This document shows positions 7,089 through 14,056 of a stretch of DNA of 19,951 bases, one piece after another. This DNA is from JBHHWH01 sp046756405 (lineage in GTDB: Bacteria; Actinomycetota; Acidimicrobiia; Spongiisociales; ZC4RG35): contig JBHHWH010000046.1 of the NCBI GenBank assembly GCA_046756405.1, positions 1 through 19,951 on the forward strand, read 5' to 3'. Position numbers and translations under genes: made by a program. How positions within the stretch are numbered: the stretch's first letter is position 1; each line of letters starts with the position of its first letter. The notes under the pieces are model-generated. The model did no database searches. It saw only the letters and a program-made list of their open reading frames with translations, and had not been told where the DNA came from.

Positions 7089-7160
7089 TGGGGGGTGGTG
7101 TAACCGGTAGCACGGCAGGTTTTGGTCCTGCTGGAGCGGGTTCGAGTCCTGCCCCCCCAG
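7089..7160 (+). tRNA. tRNA-Gln (anticodon TTG)
   Basis: The cloverleaf folds cleanly. The acceptor TGGGGGG (7089-7095) pairs perfectly with CCCCCCA (7153-7159). The anticodon stem GCAGG (7115-7119) pairs with CCTGC (7127-7131) around the loop TTTTGGT, giving anticodon TTG at 7122-7124. The T stem GCGGG/CCTGC encloses TTCGAGT. The discriminator is G7160. The 3' CCA is not encoded (CGA follows), so the tail must be added enzymatically. It is embedded between ispE and glmU, with only 20 nt to the glmU start. A tRNA-Gln upstream of glmU is also found in other actinobacteria. Confidence 0.95.
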
Positions 7161-7180
7161 CGAAGAAGCGAAGGAAGACC

Positions 7181-8563
7181 TTGTCTGTACACGTTGTCAT
7201 CCTGGCCGCCGGCCAGGGCAAGCGCATGCACTCCGCCCTGCCCAAGGTGGCCCATCTACTGGCAGGGCGTCCTCTGATCGGATGGGTAGTGACGGCGGTC
7301 GAGTCCCTGGCTCCGGAGTCCACCGTGGTGGTGGTGGGCCATGGAGCCGACGAGGTGCGCCCCCTCCTCCCCGGCGACGTTCTGGTGGCCCACCAGGACC
7401 CTCAGCTCGGCACCGGTCATGCCGCCCGGATCGGCGTCGACGCCATCCCCGATCTGGACCGGGAGGACACCGTGGTCGTCCTCTACGGGGACATGCCCCT
7501 GATCACCCCGGCCCTCCTCGTCGAGCTGGCTGACCTCGGCGCCGCCACCCTGAAGCTGGTCACCGCCGACCTGGACGATCCCACCGGCTACGGGCGGATA
7601 GTGCGTGGCGGTGAGGGCAGGGTGATGGGCGTGGTGGAACACGCCGACTGCACCTCGGAACAGCTCCAGATCCGTGAGGTGAACGCCGGGATCTACGCCC
7701 TCAGGGCCGGGGACCTGTTGGATTCCCTCGACCAGGTAGGTAACGACAACGCCCAGGGTGAGTACTACCTCACCGAGGTTGTCGGGATTCTCGCTGCCAA
7801 AGGTGCGAGACTGGAGGCCGTCAAGGCGCGAGCAGAGGAGGTTTCAGGTATCAACTCCCAGGACCAACTAGCCGCCGCACGCAAGGCGCTTCAGCGGAGG
7901 ATCAACCAGGAACTGATGGAATCGGGGGTCTGGATGCTCGACCCGGAACGGGTCTACATCGACGAGAGCGTCACCGTCGAAGCCGGCGCTCGTCTCTATC
8001 CCGGCGTGCATCTGGAGGGGGAGACGACGGTCGCTGCCGGTGCCATGGTCGGGCCCGACGTTTTCGCCCTGGACTCGACCATCGGGGCTGACTCCCGGGT
8101 CTGGTACTCGGTGCTGAGGGGAGCGGTGGTGGGCGACGGCTGTGAGGTGGGCCCCTTCGCTTCGCTGCGTCCAGGCACGATCCTCGAAGAGGGCGCCCGG
8201 ATCGGCACCTTCGTCGAGACCAAGAACACCGTCCTTGGCGAGGGCGCCAAGGCCCTACACCTCACCTATTTGGGTGACGCCAGCGTTGGGGCTCGAACCA
8301 ACATCGGGGCTGGGACCATCACCTGCAACTACGACGGCATCTCCAAACACCCCACCGAGATTGGCGAGGACGCCTTCATCGGCTCCGACACCATGCTGGT
8401 GGCACCGGTCGAGATCGGAGACCGGGCCATCACCGGGGCAGGATCGGTGATCACCAGGGATGTATCCGAGGGCGCTCTGGCGATAGAGCGGTCGCAACAG
8501 CGGGAGATTCCGGGCTACGCTGATCGTCGGCAGGCCCGCAAGGGCGAAGAGAACGAGGACTGA
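7181..8563 (+). CDS. glmU: Bifunctional GlmU: GlcN-1-P acetyltransferase / GlcNAc-1-P uridylyltransferase
   Basis: GlmU makes UDP-GlcNAc for peptidoglycan, acetylating GlcN-1-P (C-terminal domain) and then adding UMP (N-terminal domain). The 460-residue product begins at TTG 7181, six bases after an AAGGAAG ribosome-binding site and 20 nt beyond tRNA-Gln; upstream codons lie in the tRNA. The N-terminal domain shows VVILAAGQGKRMHSALPKV (5-23, with R15 and K22) and LYGDMPL (101-107, metal-binding D104). The C-terminal left-handed beta-helix is visible as hexapeptide repeats. It includes the acetyltransferase core LRPGTILEEGARIGTFVE, followed by NIGAGTITCNYDG. Only 2 bp separate it from prs, consistent with an operon. 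Confidence 0.95.
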   Translation: MSVHVVILAAGQGKRMHSALPKVAHLLAGRPLIGWVVTAVESLAPESTVVVVGHGADEVRPLLPGDVLVAHQDPQLGTGHAARIGVDAIPDLDREDTVVVLYGDMPLITPALLVELADLGAATLKLVTADLDDPTGYGRIVRGGEGRVMGVVEHADCTSEQLQIREVNAGIYALRAGDLLDSLDQVGNDNAQGEYYLTEVVGILAAKGARLEAVKARAEEVSGINSQDQLAAARKALQRRINQELMESGVWMLDPERVYIDESVTVEAGARLYPGVHLEGETTVAAGAMVGPDVFALDSTIGADSRVWYSVLRGAVVGDGCEVGPFASLRPGTILEEGARIGTFVETKNTVLGEGAKALHLTYLGDASVGARTNIGAGTITCNYDGISKHPTEIGEDAFIGSDTMLVAPVEIGDRAITGAGSVITRDVSEGALAIERSQQREIPGYADRRQARKGEENED

Positions 8564-8565
8564 CG

Positions 8566-9537
8566 ATGGACATCGTCTCCCGCAACCGGATGATGCTCTT
8601 CACCGGGAGCGCCAACGAGCCCCTGGCCCATGAGGTGGCGGAAACCCTCGGTATCACCTTGGGCAAGATCCAGCGGGCCCGGTTCGCCAACGGGGAGCTC
8701 TATGTGCGCCTCGACGAGAGCGTTCGTGGCGCCGACTGTTTTGTTATCCAGAGCCACAGTCACCCGATCAACGACCATCTCATGGAGCAGCTGATCACCA
8801 TCGATGCGCTCAACAGGGCGTCGGCTCGCCGCATCACCGCCGTGGTTCCCTTCTTCGGCTACTCCCGCCAGGACAAGAAAGTCCTGCCCCGGGAGCCGAT
8901 CACCGCCCGATTGGTAGCCGACCTGTTCATGACCGCCGGTGCCGACAGGTTGGTGTCGGTGGACCTCCACACCGGCCAGCTCCAAGGGTTCATCCAGAAG
9001 CCCTGGGACCACCTGACCGCCCTACCCATCATCACCGACTATCTGGCGGAGAGGCTCGAGGGCAAGGTGACGGTGCTCTCCCCGGACGCTGGGGGTGTGA
9101 AGCGGGCGGAGCGTTACGCCCGCCACTTGGACGCCTCGGTGGCCTTCATCTACAAGCGCCGCGACCCCGTGGCCCACAACGAGTCGGCGGCACTGTCGAT
9201 GGCGGGGAAAGTAAAGGACCGCCACGTGGTGATCGTCGACGACATGATCGACACCGCCGGAACCGTTACCAACGCCGCCGAGATGGTCAAAGAGTTCGGC
9301 GCCAAGAGTGTGGTCATCGCCGCCACCCACGGGATCTTCTCCGATCCGGCCCTGGACAGGATCAAGAATGCTCCTGTCGACGAGGTGATAGTCACCAACA
9401 CCCTCCCGGTGTCCTCGGACGTGACCGCCCTGGACAAGGTGACTGTGCTCTCCATCGCCCCGATCCTCGCCGAGACCCTCTCGGCGATCTTCATGGACTC
9501 CTCGGTCTCCGACATCTTCTTGGGCGAGAACGCCTGA
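8566..9537 (+). CDS. prs: Ribose-phosphate pyrophosphokinase (PRPP synthetase)
   Basis: Prs transfers pyrophosphate from ATP to ribose-5-phosphate, supplying PRPP for nucleotides, His, Trp and NAD. The 323-residue length fits class I enzymes. Visible motifs are RFANGELYVRLDESVRG, YSRQDKKVLPREPITARL (flexible loop and active-site region), VDLHTGQLQGF, VLSPDAGGVKRAERYAR, and the PRPP-binding loop VIVDDMIDTAGTV at about 224-236. It is linked to glmU by a 2-bp gap. The glmU-prs pair is conserved in Gram-positive bacteria and brings together precursor supply for the wall and for nucleotides. A 41-bp gap with a new promoter-like box separates it from the next gene. Confidence 0.96.
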   Translation: MDIVSRNRMMLFTGSANEPLAHEVAETLGITLGKIQRARFANGELYVRLDESVRGADCFVIQSHSHPINDHLMEQLITIDALNRASARRITAVVPFFGYSRQDKKVLPREPITARLVADLFMTAGADRLVSVDLHTGQLQGFIQKPWDHLTALPIITDYLAERLEGKVTVLSPDAGGVKRAERYARHLDASVAFIYKRRDPVAHNESAALSMAGKVKDRHVVIVDDMIDTAGTVTNAAEMVKEFGAKSVVIAATHGIFSDPALDRIKNAPVDEVIVTNTLPVSSDVTALDKVTVLSIAPILAETLSAIFMDSSVSDIFLGENA

Positions 9538-9563
9538 TCAAAGGCTGAGACCGGGCCCGTCCC

Positions 9564-9569
9564 TACAAT
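9564..9569 (+). promoter_or_regulatory. Putative -10 box (TACAAT) for the sugar-dehydrogenase-like gene
   Basis: TACAAT is close to the TATAAT consensus and lies 9 nt before GTG 9579. No Shine-Dalgarno sequence intervenes, so a leaderless or near-leaderless transcript is likely. Confidence 0.45.
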
Positions 9570-9578
9570 TACTGGCCT

Positions 9579-10919
9579 GTGACCGCCCGCCACCGTGAGC
9601 CTCCTACCCCGGCGCAGCTCCGGCTGCGCGCCCTGATAGTGGGGCTGGTGGCACTTTTCGTGATTGCCTTCTTTTTCCTGCGGGATTCGGGCGGAGCCAA
9701 CGGACCCACCCCCACCACGGCCCCCGAGGCAGCCGGGGCAACAAGCACCGATACCTTCTCCCCGACATCCACTGCCGCCGGGGTCCCCACCACCACCGAT
9801 GGGAGCCCTACGACCGAAACCACTGTCTCCTCCCTCCCACCTCTCCGCGGTGTCAGTTTGGAATTGGTCTTCGACGGTTTCCGCCAGCCCACGGTGTTGA
9901 CCGCTCCCGCTGGAGACGACCGCCTCTTCGTTGCCCAGCGGGTAGGGGTGATCCGGATCCTCGACCGGGACCGGGTGATGCTGGACCCCGCTTTCCTGGA
10001 CATCACCGACCGGGTTCTGGCCGGCGGGATCGAACAGGGTCTCCTCGGGCTGGCCTTCCATCCCGACTACGCCAGCAACGGTCGCTTCTTTGTGTACTAC
10101 ACCGACAAGGGAGGCCGGCGCCAGCTCTCCGAGTTTCGGGTATCGACCTCCGACCCCAACCGGGCTCTCCCTGAGTCGGAGCGGGTGTTATTCGAATACG
10201 AGCAGCCTCCCAACGCCACTGACATCCGCCACTACGCCGGCAACGTTGCCTACGGTCCCGACGGGTATCTGTGGGTCTCCCTCGGCGACGGGGCCGATTC
10301 ACGACGGCAGGGTCAGGACCCCAACACCGTGTTCGGGACCATCGTCCGCATCGACGTTGACGGAGGTGACCCCTACGCCATCCCACCGGACAACCCCTTC
10401 GTCGACGGCGGTGGAGCCCCCGAAGTGTGGGCTTACGGGCTGCGCAATCCGTGGCGGTTTGCCATCGACCCCGTCGACCGCCTCATCTACATCGCCGACG
10501 TGGGCCACGCCGAGGAGGAGGAGGTCGATGTGGTACCCATCGACGCAGGTGGTTACAACTTCGGTTGGGCGGACATGGAAGGGGACCGGTGCTTCCTCAA
10601 GAAGGACTGCGATCCTGCCGACTACACCTCCCCGGTCGTCACCTACACCCACGCCGAAGGTCTGTCCATAACCGGCGGGTTCGTCTACCGAGGAGTGGAG
10701 ATTCCTGAGCTTCAGGGTGTTTACTTCTACGGTGACTGGGTGGAAGGCTGGGTCCGCTCCTTCCGCTATGTGGACGGTCAGGTCACCGAAGAGAAGGACT
10801 GGACTGGGGAGTTGGGTTTGCCGGTGGGCCAGATTAACACCTTCGGCCGCGACGGGTTCGATGAGCTCTATCTGGTGACCCACGGTGGGCAGATCTACCG
10901 GTTTACGGCCGAGCGCTGA
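9579..10919 (+). CDS. Membrane-anchored PQQ-dependent sugar dehydrogenase-like (GSDH) beta-propeller protein
   Basis: This is a 446-residue protein with an uncleaved-looking anchor at about 18-36 (LIVGLVALFVIAFFFL), a Thr/Ser/Pro/Ala-rich linker (about 40-85) and a beta-propeller of the soluble glucose/sorbosone dehydrogenase family. Family signs are RLFVAQRVGVIRILDRD, GLLGLAFHPDY, FFVYYTD, RHYAGNVAYGPDGYLWVSLGDG (with the His usually assigned as catalytic base), WAYGLRNPWRFAID, IADVGHAEEEEVDVV and GVYFYGDW. Members oxidise aldose sugars outside the membrane using PQQ, but many homologues have no demonstrated substrate, so only the fold is certain. GTG 9579 keeps the anchor intact. The 3' end overlaps the convergent LysM gene by 17 bp. 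Confidence 0.85.
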   Translation: MTARHREPPTPAQLRLRALIVGLVALFVIAFFFLRDSGGANGPTPTTAPEAAGATSTDTFSPTSTAAGVPTTTDGSPTTETTVSSLPPLRGVSLELVFDGFRQPTVLTAPAGDDRLFVAQRVGVIRILDRDRVMLDPAFLDITDRVLAGGIEQGLLGLAFHPDYASNGRFFVYYTDKGGRRQLSEFRVSTSDPNRALPESERVLFEYEQPPNATDIRHYAGNVAYGPDGYLWVSLGDGADSRRQGQDPNTVFGTIVRIDVDGGDPYAIPPDNPFVDGGGAPEVWAYGLRNPWRFAIDPVDRLIYIADVGHAEEEEVDVVPIDAGGYNFGWADMEGDRCFLKKDCDPADYTSPVVTYTHAEGLSITGGFVYRGVEIPELQGVYFYGDWVEGWVRSFRYVDGQVTEEKDWTGELGLPVGQINTFGRDGFDELYLVTHGGQIYRFTAER

Positions 10920-11244
10920 AGGGGGGAAGGGTCACCACCTCACCGGGGTAGATGAGGTCGGGGTCGCCGGAACGCAGGGCCTTCCGGTTCACCTCGATCA
11001 CCTGCCTCCAGTAGGGGGAGACTTCCGCGCCGCTCGGCTCTCTCCCCATCAACTCTTCGAGATGCCGTTCGGAGATCTTCCACAGGTGATCTCCTCTGGT
11101 CACGACGACTTTCACCGCTATCGAGTCCGACTGGGTGTGAGGCAGACGCACGGCGGGAGGACGCTGTTCCGCCACAGCCAGATCCGCCAGGGTCAGTGTG
11201 ATCACGATTGTCACCACCAGGAACCGGGCGATGGCTCTCCCCAT
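10903..11244 (-). CDS. Small exported LysM-domain protein
   Basis: The 113-residue protein has a signal-type N terminus (MGRAIARF, then a hydrophobic run to LAVA, possible cleavage after residue 25) and one LysM-like domain. The domain starts at VVVTRGDHLWKISERHL and ends with DPDLIYPGEVVTLPPF. LysM modules bind GlcNAc-containing glycans such as peptidoglycan, so this is probably a cell-wall-associated protein; it has no catalytic domain. ATG 11256 is also in frame and would add four residues, but that ATG lies within a TATGTT box seven bases before ATG 11244, which favours 11244 and leaderless translation. It is divergent from DUF3107. Confidence 0.8.
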   Translation of the reverse strand: MGRAIARFLVVTIVITLTLADLAVAEQRPPAVRLPHTQSDSIAVKVVVTRGDHLWKISERHLEELMGREPSGAEVSPYWRQVIEVNRKALRSGDPDLIYPGEVVTLPPFSARP

Positions 11245-11251
11245 GCCCGCC

Positions 11252-11257
11252 AACATA
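11252..11257 (-). promoter_or_regulatory. Putative -10 box (TATGTT) for leaderless LysM transcript
   Basis: On the minus strand TATGTT is followed by 7 nt and ATG 11244. The box contains the alternative upstream ATG, which would therefore lie outside the transcript. Confidence 0.4.
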
Positions 11258-11286
11258 CGGTGTGCTGCTGGGCCCGGGAAGGGGGT

Positions 11287-11292
11287 TACGAT
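11287..11292 (+). promoter_or_regulatory. Putative -10 box (TACGAT) for the DUF3107 gene
   Basis: TACGAT would place the transcript start near 11299, leaving a leader of roughly 19 nt before ATG 11318. The same hexamer is the -10 candidate for rho. Confidence 0.35.
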
Positions 11293-11317
11293 TCAGCTCA
11301 CCAACAGGCTGGAGACG

Positions 11318-11545
11318 ATGATCGTTCGTATAGGAATCGCCGAAACCGACAAGGTGGTCGAGCTCGAAATCGAAGAGGTGAAGAGCTTCAAGAAGCAGAT
11401 CGAAAAGGCCATAGACGATGGAGGCGTCGCCTGGTTCACCGACTCCAGGGGTCGGAGCGTCGGCATTCCGGCGCGCAGCGTTGCCTTCGTCGAGATCGAA
11501 GACGCCGATGCCCACCCGACGGTGGGTTTCGCTCCGGCGGTCTAG
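11318..11545 (+). CDS. DUF3107 family protein
   Basis: This is a 75-residue protein matching the small actinobacterial DUF3107 family. It begins with MIVRIGIAETDKVVELEIEE, has a central helix (VKSFKKQIEKAI), and ends SVGIPARSVAFVEIEDADAHPTVGF, close to the family's 'VPADKIAYVEI...VGF' ending. The function is unknown; homologues are common and well conserved in actinobacteria. The start at ATG 11318 gives family length, with a GGAG only three bases upstream, so initiation may be weak or aided otherwise. It converges on the WhiB gene, with only 2 bp between the stops. Confidence 0.8.
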   Translation: MIVRIGIAETDKVVELEIEEVKSFKKQIEKAIDDGGVAWFTDSRGRSVGIPARSVAFVEIEDADAHPTVGFAPAV

Positions 11546-11547
11546 GT

Positions 11548-11829
11548 TCAGATGGCGCGGCGGCGCCGCTCTGCCAGCCAGCGTTTGCGCAGCCGGCGCC
11601 GGTCGTCCTCGGCGTAGCCACCCCAGACGCCGGACTCCTGGTTGGTCTCTAGGGCGTACTGGAGGCAGTCGTCCTTGACGACACAGGTCTGGCAGATGGC
11701 GACTGCAGCCTCAATCTGCTCCACGGCAGGACCGGTGGTGCCCACGGGGAAGAAGAGTGAGGGCTCGGAGTCACGGCAGGCGGCTAGATCACGCCAGTCG
11801 GTGGTGATAGGGGTTGTAGTTGTCAGCAC
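11548..11829 (-). CDS. WhiB-family iron-sulfur transcriptional regulator (WhiB1-like)
   Basis: The 93-residue protein has the complete WhiB signature: C18 in LAACRD, then C46-x2-C49 and C55 (ICQTCVVKDDC), which together ligate a [4Fe-4S] cluster. A GVWGG turn at 67-71 and a basic C-terminal tail (RRRLRKRW... RRRR) contact DNA. EPSLFFPVGTTGP resembles WhiB1. In Mycobacterium tuberculosis WhiB1 is essential, reacts with nitric oxide and binds the housekeeping sigma factor; by homology it is likely a redox- or NO-responsive partner of sigma here. The start is GTG 11829 with AAGGA seven bases upstream, one of the few clear ribosome-binding sites in the window. An exact CRP-type palindrome lies 16 bp upstream. 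Confidence 0.92.
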   Translation of the reverse strand: MLTTTTPITTDWRDLAACRDSEPSLFFPVGTTGPAVEQIEAAVAICQTCVVKDDCLQYALETNQESGVWGGYAEDDRRRLRKRWLAERRRRAI

Positions 11830-11955
11830 AAAAGTGTCCTTATTTTGTGATCTTTTTCACAAGCGTACCCACGCAAACACAGGTACGGAGGGGATTTCCA
11901 GAGGGAAATGTAGTGTTGTTGACTCGTCTTGTAAACAGATTTCTGGGGTTTTTTT
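11830..11955. promoter_or_regulatory. AT-rich divergent intergenic region between whiB and gdpD
   Basis: This 126-bp gap is clearly more AT-rich than its surroundings. It holds the CRP-type palindrome, a TAGTGT -10 candidate for gdpD (11911-11916) and a run of seven T's directly before the gdpD GTG (11949-11955). A TTGACT at 11919-11924 resembles a -35 box, but no matching -10 follows at 16-18 bp. I see no terminator hairpin or small ORF in it. Confidence 0.45.
11846..11861. promoter_or_regulatory. CRP/FNR-type operator, TGTGA-N6-TCACA, upstream of whiB
   Basis: TGTGATCTTTTTCACA is an exact match to the CRP-family consensus, with both half-sites perfect and one further symmetric pair (T11845/A11862). 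Its centre is about 24 bp upstream of the whiB GTG. A TACGCT box at 11862-11867 on the minus strand could be the whiB -10, which would put the palindrome over the transcript start and favour repression, but this promoter call is weak. The site lies about 95 bp upstream of gdpD on the other strand. No CRP gene is in the window. Confidence 0.6.
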
Positions 11956-12666
11956 GTGACGAACGATTCGGTTTCACCGCACCCGAAGGTGGTGGGGCAC
12001 CGGGGCTGGCCGGCCCTCTTCCCTGACAACACCCTGGCTGGGTTCGTGGCTGCCGCCCAGGTGGCCGCGGCCGTGGAACTCGACGTCCGACGGAGCCGCG
12101 ACGGCAAGCTGGTCCTCTCCCACGATCCCGAACTGGCCGGGCTTGTCGTGGCGGAACACCCCTGGGAGGAGCTCGCCGAGCTGGACCTCGGCGGAGGCCA
12201 CCGGCCCGCTCTCCTGGACGAAGTTCTGGCTGCCCTGCCCGAAACTGCGTTGCAGATGGAGATCAAGAACCTTCCCGGCCAGCTCGGCTTCGAGCCAGAC
12301 CATCGCCTTGCCCTGGAGGCAGCCTCCCGGGCCCGGCCCGGTGACATCGTGACCTCCTTCAACCCTGAGACCCTTCTCGCGGTGAGAAGAGACTTTCCCG
12401 CTGTCGACACCGGACTGGCGGTGGAGGCCTGGGCGGACCTCGGCGCCTCCCTCGATGCCTGCGTCGAGGTGGGCCACCGGGCGCTGGTCCCTGCCCAGTC
12501 GCTGCTGGTGGGGTCCCTGGACCCCGACCGGCTTCGGGGCGTGGAGGTGTACCCGTGGACGGTGAACGACCCTGAACGTGGCCGGGAGTTGGTGGCCTGG
12601 GGTGCTTCGGGCATCATTACCGACGACCCCGGCCTCATGGCTCAGACCCTCGGGAGGGAGACATGA
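11956..12666 (+). CDS. Glycerophosphodiester phosphodiesterase
   Basis: The 236-residue TIM-barrel enzyme hydrolyses glycerophosphodiesters (phospholipid breakdown products) to glycerol-3-phosphate and an alcohol. Motifs are VVGHRGWPALFPDNT at 13-27 (catalytic His in HRG, with N26 in DNT at the usual ENT position), AVELDVRRSRDGKLVLSHDP (metal-binding Glu/Asp and second catalytic His), QMEIKN, YPWTVND and GIITDDP. No signal peptide is present, so it is probably cytoplasmic, like UgpQ. GTG 11956 has only a weak GGGG stretch upstream and follows a T7 tract. The ATGA overlap with yqeY indicates an operon continuing into the DNA ligase. Confidence 0.9.
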   Translation: MTNDSVSPHPKVVGHRGWPALFPDNTLAGFVAAAQVAAAVELDVRRSRDGKLVLSHDPELAGLVVAEHPWEELAELDLGGGHRPALLDEVLAALPETALQMEIKNLPGQLGFEPDHRLALEAASRARPGDIVTSFNPETLLAVRRDFPAVDTGLAVEAWADLGASLDACVEVGHRALVPAQSLLVGSLDPDRLRGVEVYPWTVNDPERGRELVAWGASGIITDDPGLMAQTLGRET

Positions 12667-13127
12667 CTATCCAAGAAGAACTGACAGCGGAGCTGCGCGA
12701 CGCGATAAAGAGCGGCGACCGTGGCCGCCGCGACGTGATCCGTCAGATCCAGACCGAAGTGGCCACCGCCAGTACTCAGGCAGGGTTCAGCGGCGAGGTC
12801 GACGACGACTTCTATCGGAAGGTGATCGCTTCCTACGTCAAGAAGATGGATAAGTCCCGCCAGGAGTACGAAGGGCTCGGAGAGCGAGGACGGGAGATGG
12901 CCGAGAAGCTCGCCTTCGAGATCGAATATCTGTCGCGCTGGCTTCCCAAGAAGCTAGGTGACGAAGAGACCCGCCGCCTTGTCCGGGAGGCCATTGCTGA
13001 GTTGGGCGTTGCCGGCGACGAGAAGGCGGTGGGGCGGGTGACCGGGCATTTAATGAAGAGTCGGGGCAAGGACCTCGATGGTGCCCTGGTGAACCGCATC
13101 GTCCGTGAGGAGCTAACCGCCGGTTGA
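12663..13127 (+). CDS. YqeY/GatB-tail-like protein
   Basis: The 154-residue YqeY-family protein starts MTIQEELTAELRDAIKSGD and consists of the helical domain also found as the C-terminal tRNA-contacting tail of GatB (amidotransferase subunit). Characteristic pieces are ARRDVIR-like RRDVIRQIQTEV, AEKLAFEIEYLSRWLPKKLGDEE and AVGRVTGHLMKSRGKDLDGALVNRIVREEL. The free-standing family is thought to interact with tRNA or amidotransferase-like systems, but no activity is established. It is coupled on both sides: ATGA overlap with gdpD, and its TGA overlaps the ligase TTG start (TTGA). Confidence 0.88.
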   Translation: MTIQEELTAELRDAIKSGDRGRRDVIRQIQTEVATASTQAGFSGEVDDDFYRKVIASYVKKMDKSRQEYEGLGERGREMAEKLAFEIEYLSRWLPKKLGDEETRRLVREAIAELGVAGDEKAVGRVTGHLMKSRGKDLDGALVNRIVREELTAG

Positions 13128-14056
13128 GCCTTCCCCGCTACCAGCCCATGCTGGCCACCCGCTGGCCGGCGGCCTTCGACGACGAGGGCTGGTGGTTCGA
13201 GGTGAAGTGGGACGGCTATCGGGCCCTTGTCTACTCCGAGGGCGGCAGGGTTGATGTCCGCTCCCGCCGCGGACTCGACCTGCTGGGGCCTTTCCCCGAA
13301 CTAGCCAACCTCGACCTTCCGAGCAGTGTGGTACTCGACGGGGAGGTGGTGGCCTTCGATGAGGAGGGACGCCCTTCCTTCTCCCTGTTACAGCGCCGCA
13401 CCGGCTTCGGTGGTGGAGCCACGGGAGCCAGGGTGGCGGTCAGCCTGGTGGTCTTCGACCTTCTCTACCGGGACGCGGAGCTGCTCGAGTTGAGCTACGA
13501 GGAGCGCCGGTCCCGCCTCGAGGCCCTGGAACTGGAGCCACCGGTCCTGGTCCCCGAAGCCACCCCCGCCCGAGGTTTAGCTCTCTTCGAAACAGCCCGG
13601 GATCACGGGCTGGAGGGCATCGTGGCCAAGCGGGGCGGCTCCACCTACCAGCCGGGACGGCGGTCCCCCGACTGGCGGAAGACCTCGGTTCGTCGTCGCC
13701 TTCGCGCCGTGGTGGGTGGGTACTTGCCGGGACAGGGTGGTCGAGCCCGCACCTTCGGCTCGTTACTCCTCGGCCTGTACACCCCGGAGGGCCTGCGGTA
13801 CATAGGCGCCGTCGGCTCGGGTTTCGATGATGAAGCCCTGAAAGCGTTCAGCGAGGCCCTGGCCCAGTTGCGAACCGAGACCAGTCCCTTCGTCGACGAG
13901 GTTCCGGGCGAGCCGGTATGGGTAGAGCCGGGGATCGTGGTGGTGGCCGAGTTCAAGGATTGGACTCCCGACGGACGACTGCGCGCTCCGGTGTTCAAAG
14001 GCGTCGAAATCGCCGATCCGGAGACGGTTACCTGGGATGAGGAGGGCCCCGGCTAG
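13124..14056 (+). CDS. ATP-dependent DNA ligase (LigD ligase-domain/LigC type)
   Basis: This 310-residue stand-alone ligase contains an adenylation domain and an OB-fold. Motif I is EVKWDGYRALV, with the AMP-accepting K28. Motif III-like LDGEVVAFD follows (E74), then motif IV EGIVAKR (164-170) and motif V SPDWRKTSVRR, where the first Lys of the usual WxKxK is present and the second is Ser. The OB-fold (about 190 onward) ends with WVEPGIVVVAEFKDWTPDGRLR. There is no LigD polymerase or phosphoesterase domain. It converges on ku, the two stops sharing the palindrome CTAG, which strongly suggests a role sealing breaks in non-homologous end joining. The start TTG 13124 overlaps the yqeY stop; ATG 13148 is an alternative, but it drops the conserved N-terminal residues. 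Confidence 0.88.
   Translation: MSLPRYQPMLATRWPAAFDDEGWWFEVKWDGYRALVYSEGGRVDVRSRRGLDLLGPFPELANLDLPSSVVLDGEVVAFDEEGRPSFSLLQRRTGFGGGATGARVAVSLVVFDLLYRDAELLELSYEERRSRLEALELEPPVLVPEATPARGLALFETARDHGLEGIVAKRGGSTYQPGRRSPDWRKTSVRRRLRAVVGGYLPGQGGRARTFGSLLLGLYTPEGLRYIGAVGSGFDDEALKAFSEALAQLRTETSPFVDEVPGEPVWVEPGIVVVAEFKDWTPDGRLRAPVFKGVEIADPETVTWDEEGPG

Noticed and set aside
9150..10061. 303-residue open frame on the minus strand
   Set aside because: It spans the 3' part of prs and the 5' part of the sugar-dehydrogenase-like gene, with composition expected of an antisense frame in GC-rich DNA and no recognisable motif.
11919..11924. TTGACT as a -35 box for gdpD
   Set aside because: No TANNNT lies 16-18 bp downstream; TAGTGT at 11911-11916 is a better -10 candidate.
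11949..11955. T7 tract as an intrinsic terminator
   Set aside because: No GC-rich stem precedes it, and it directly abuts the gdpD start codon.
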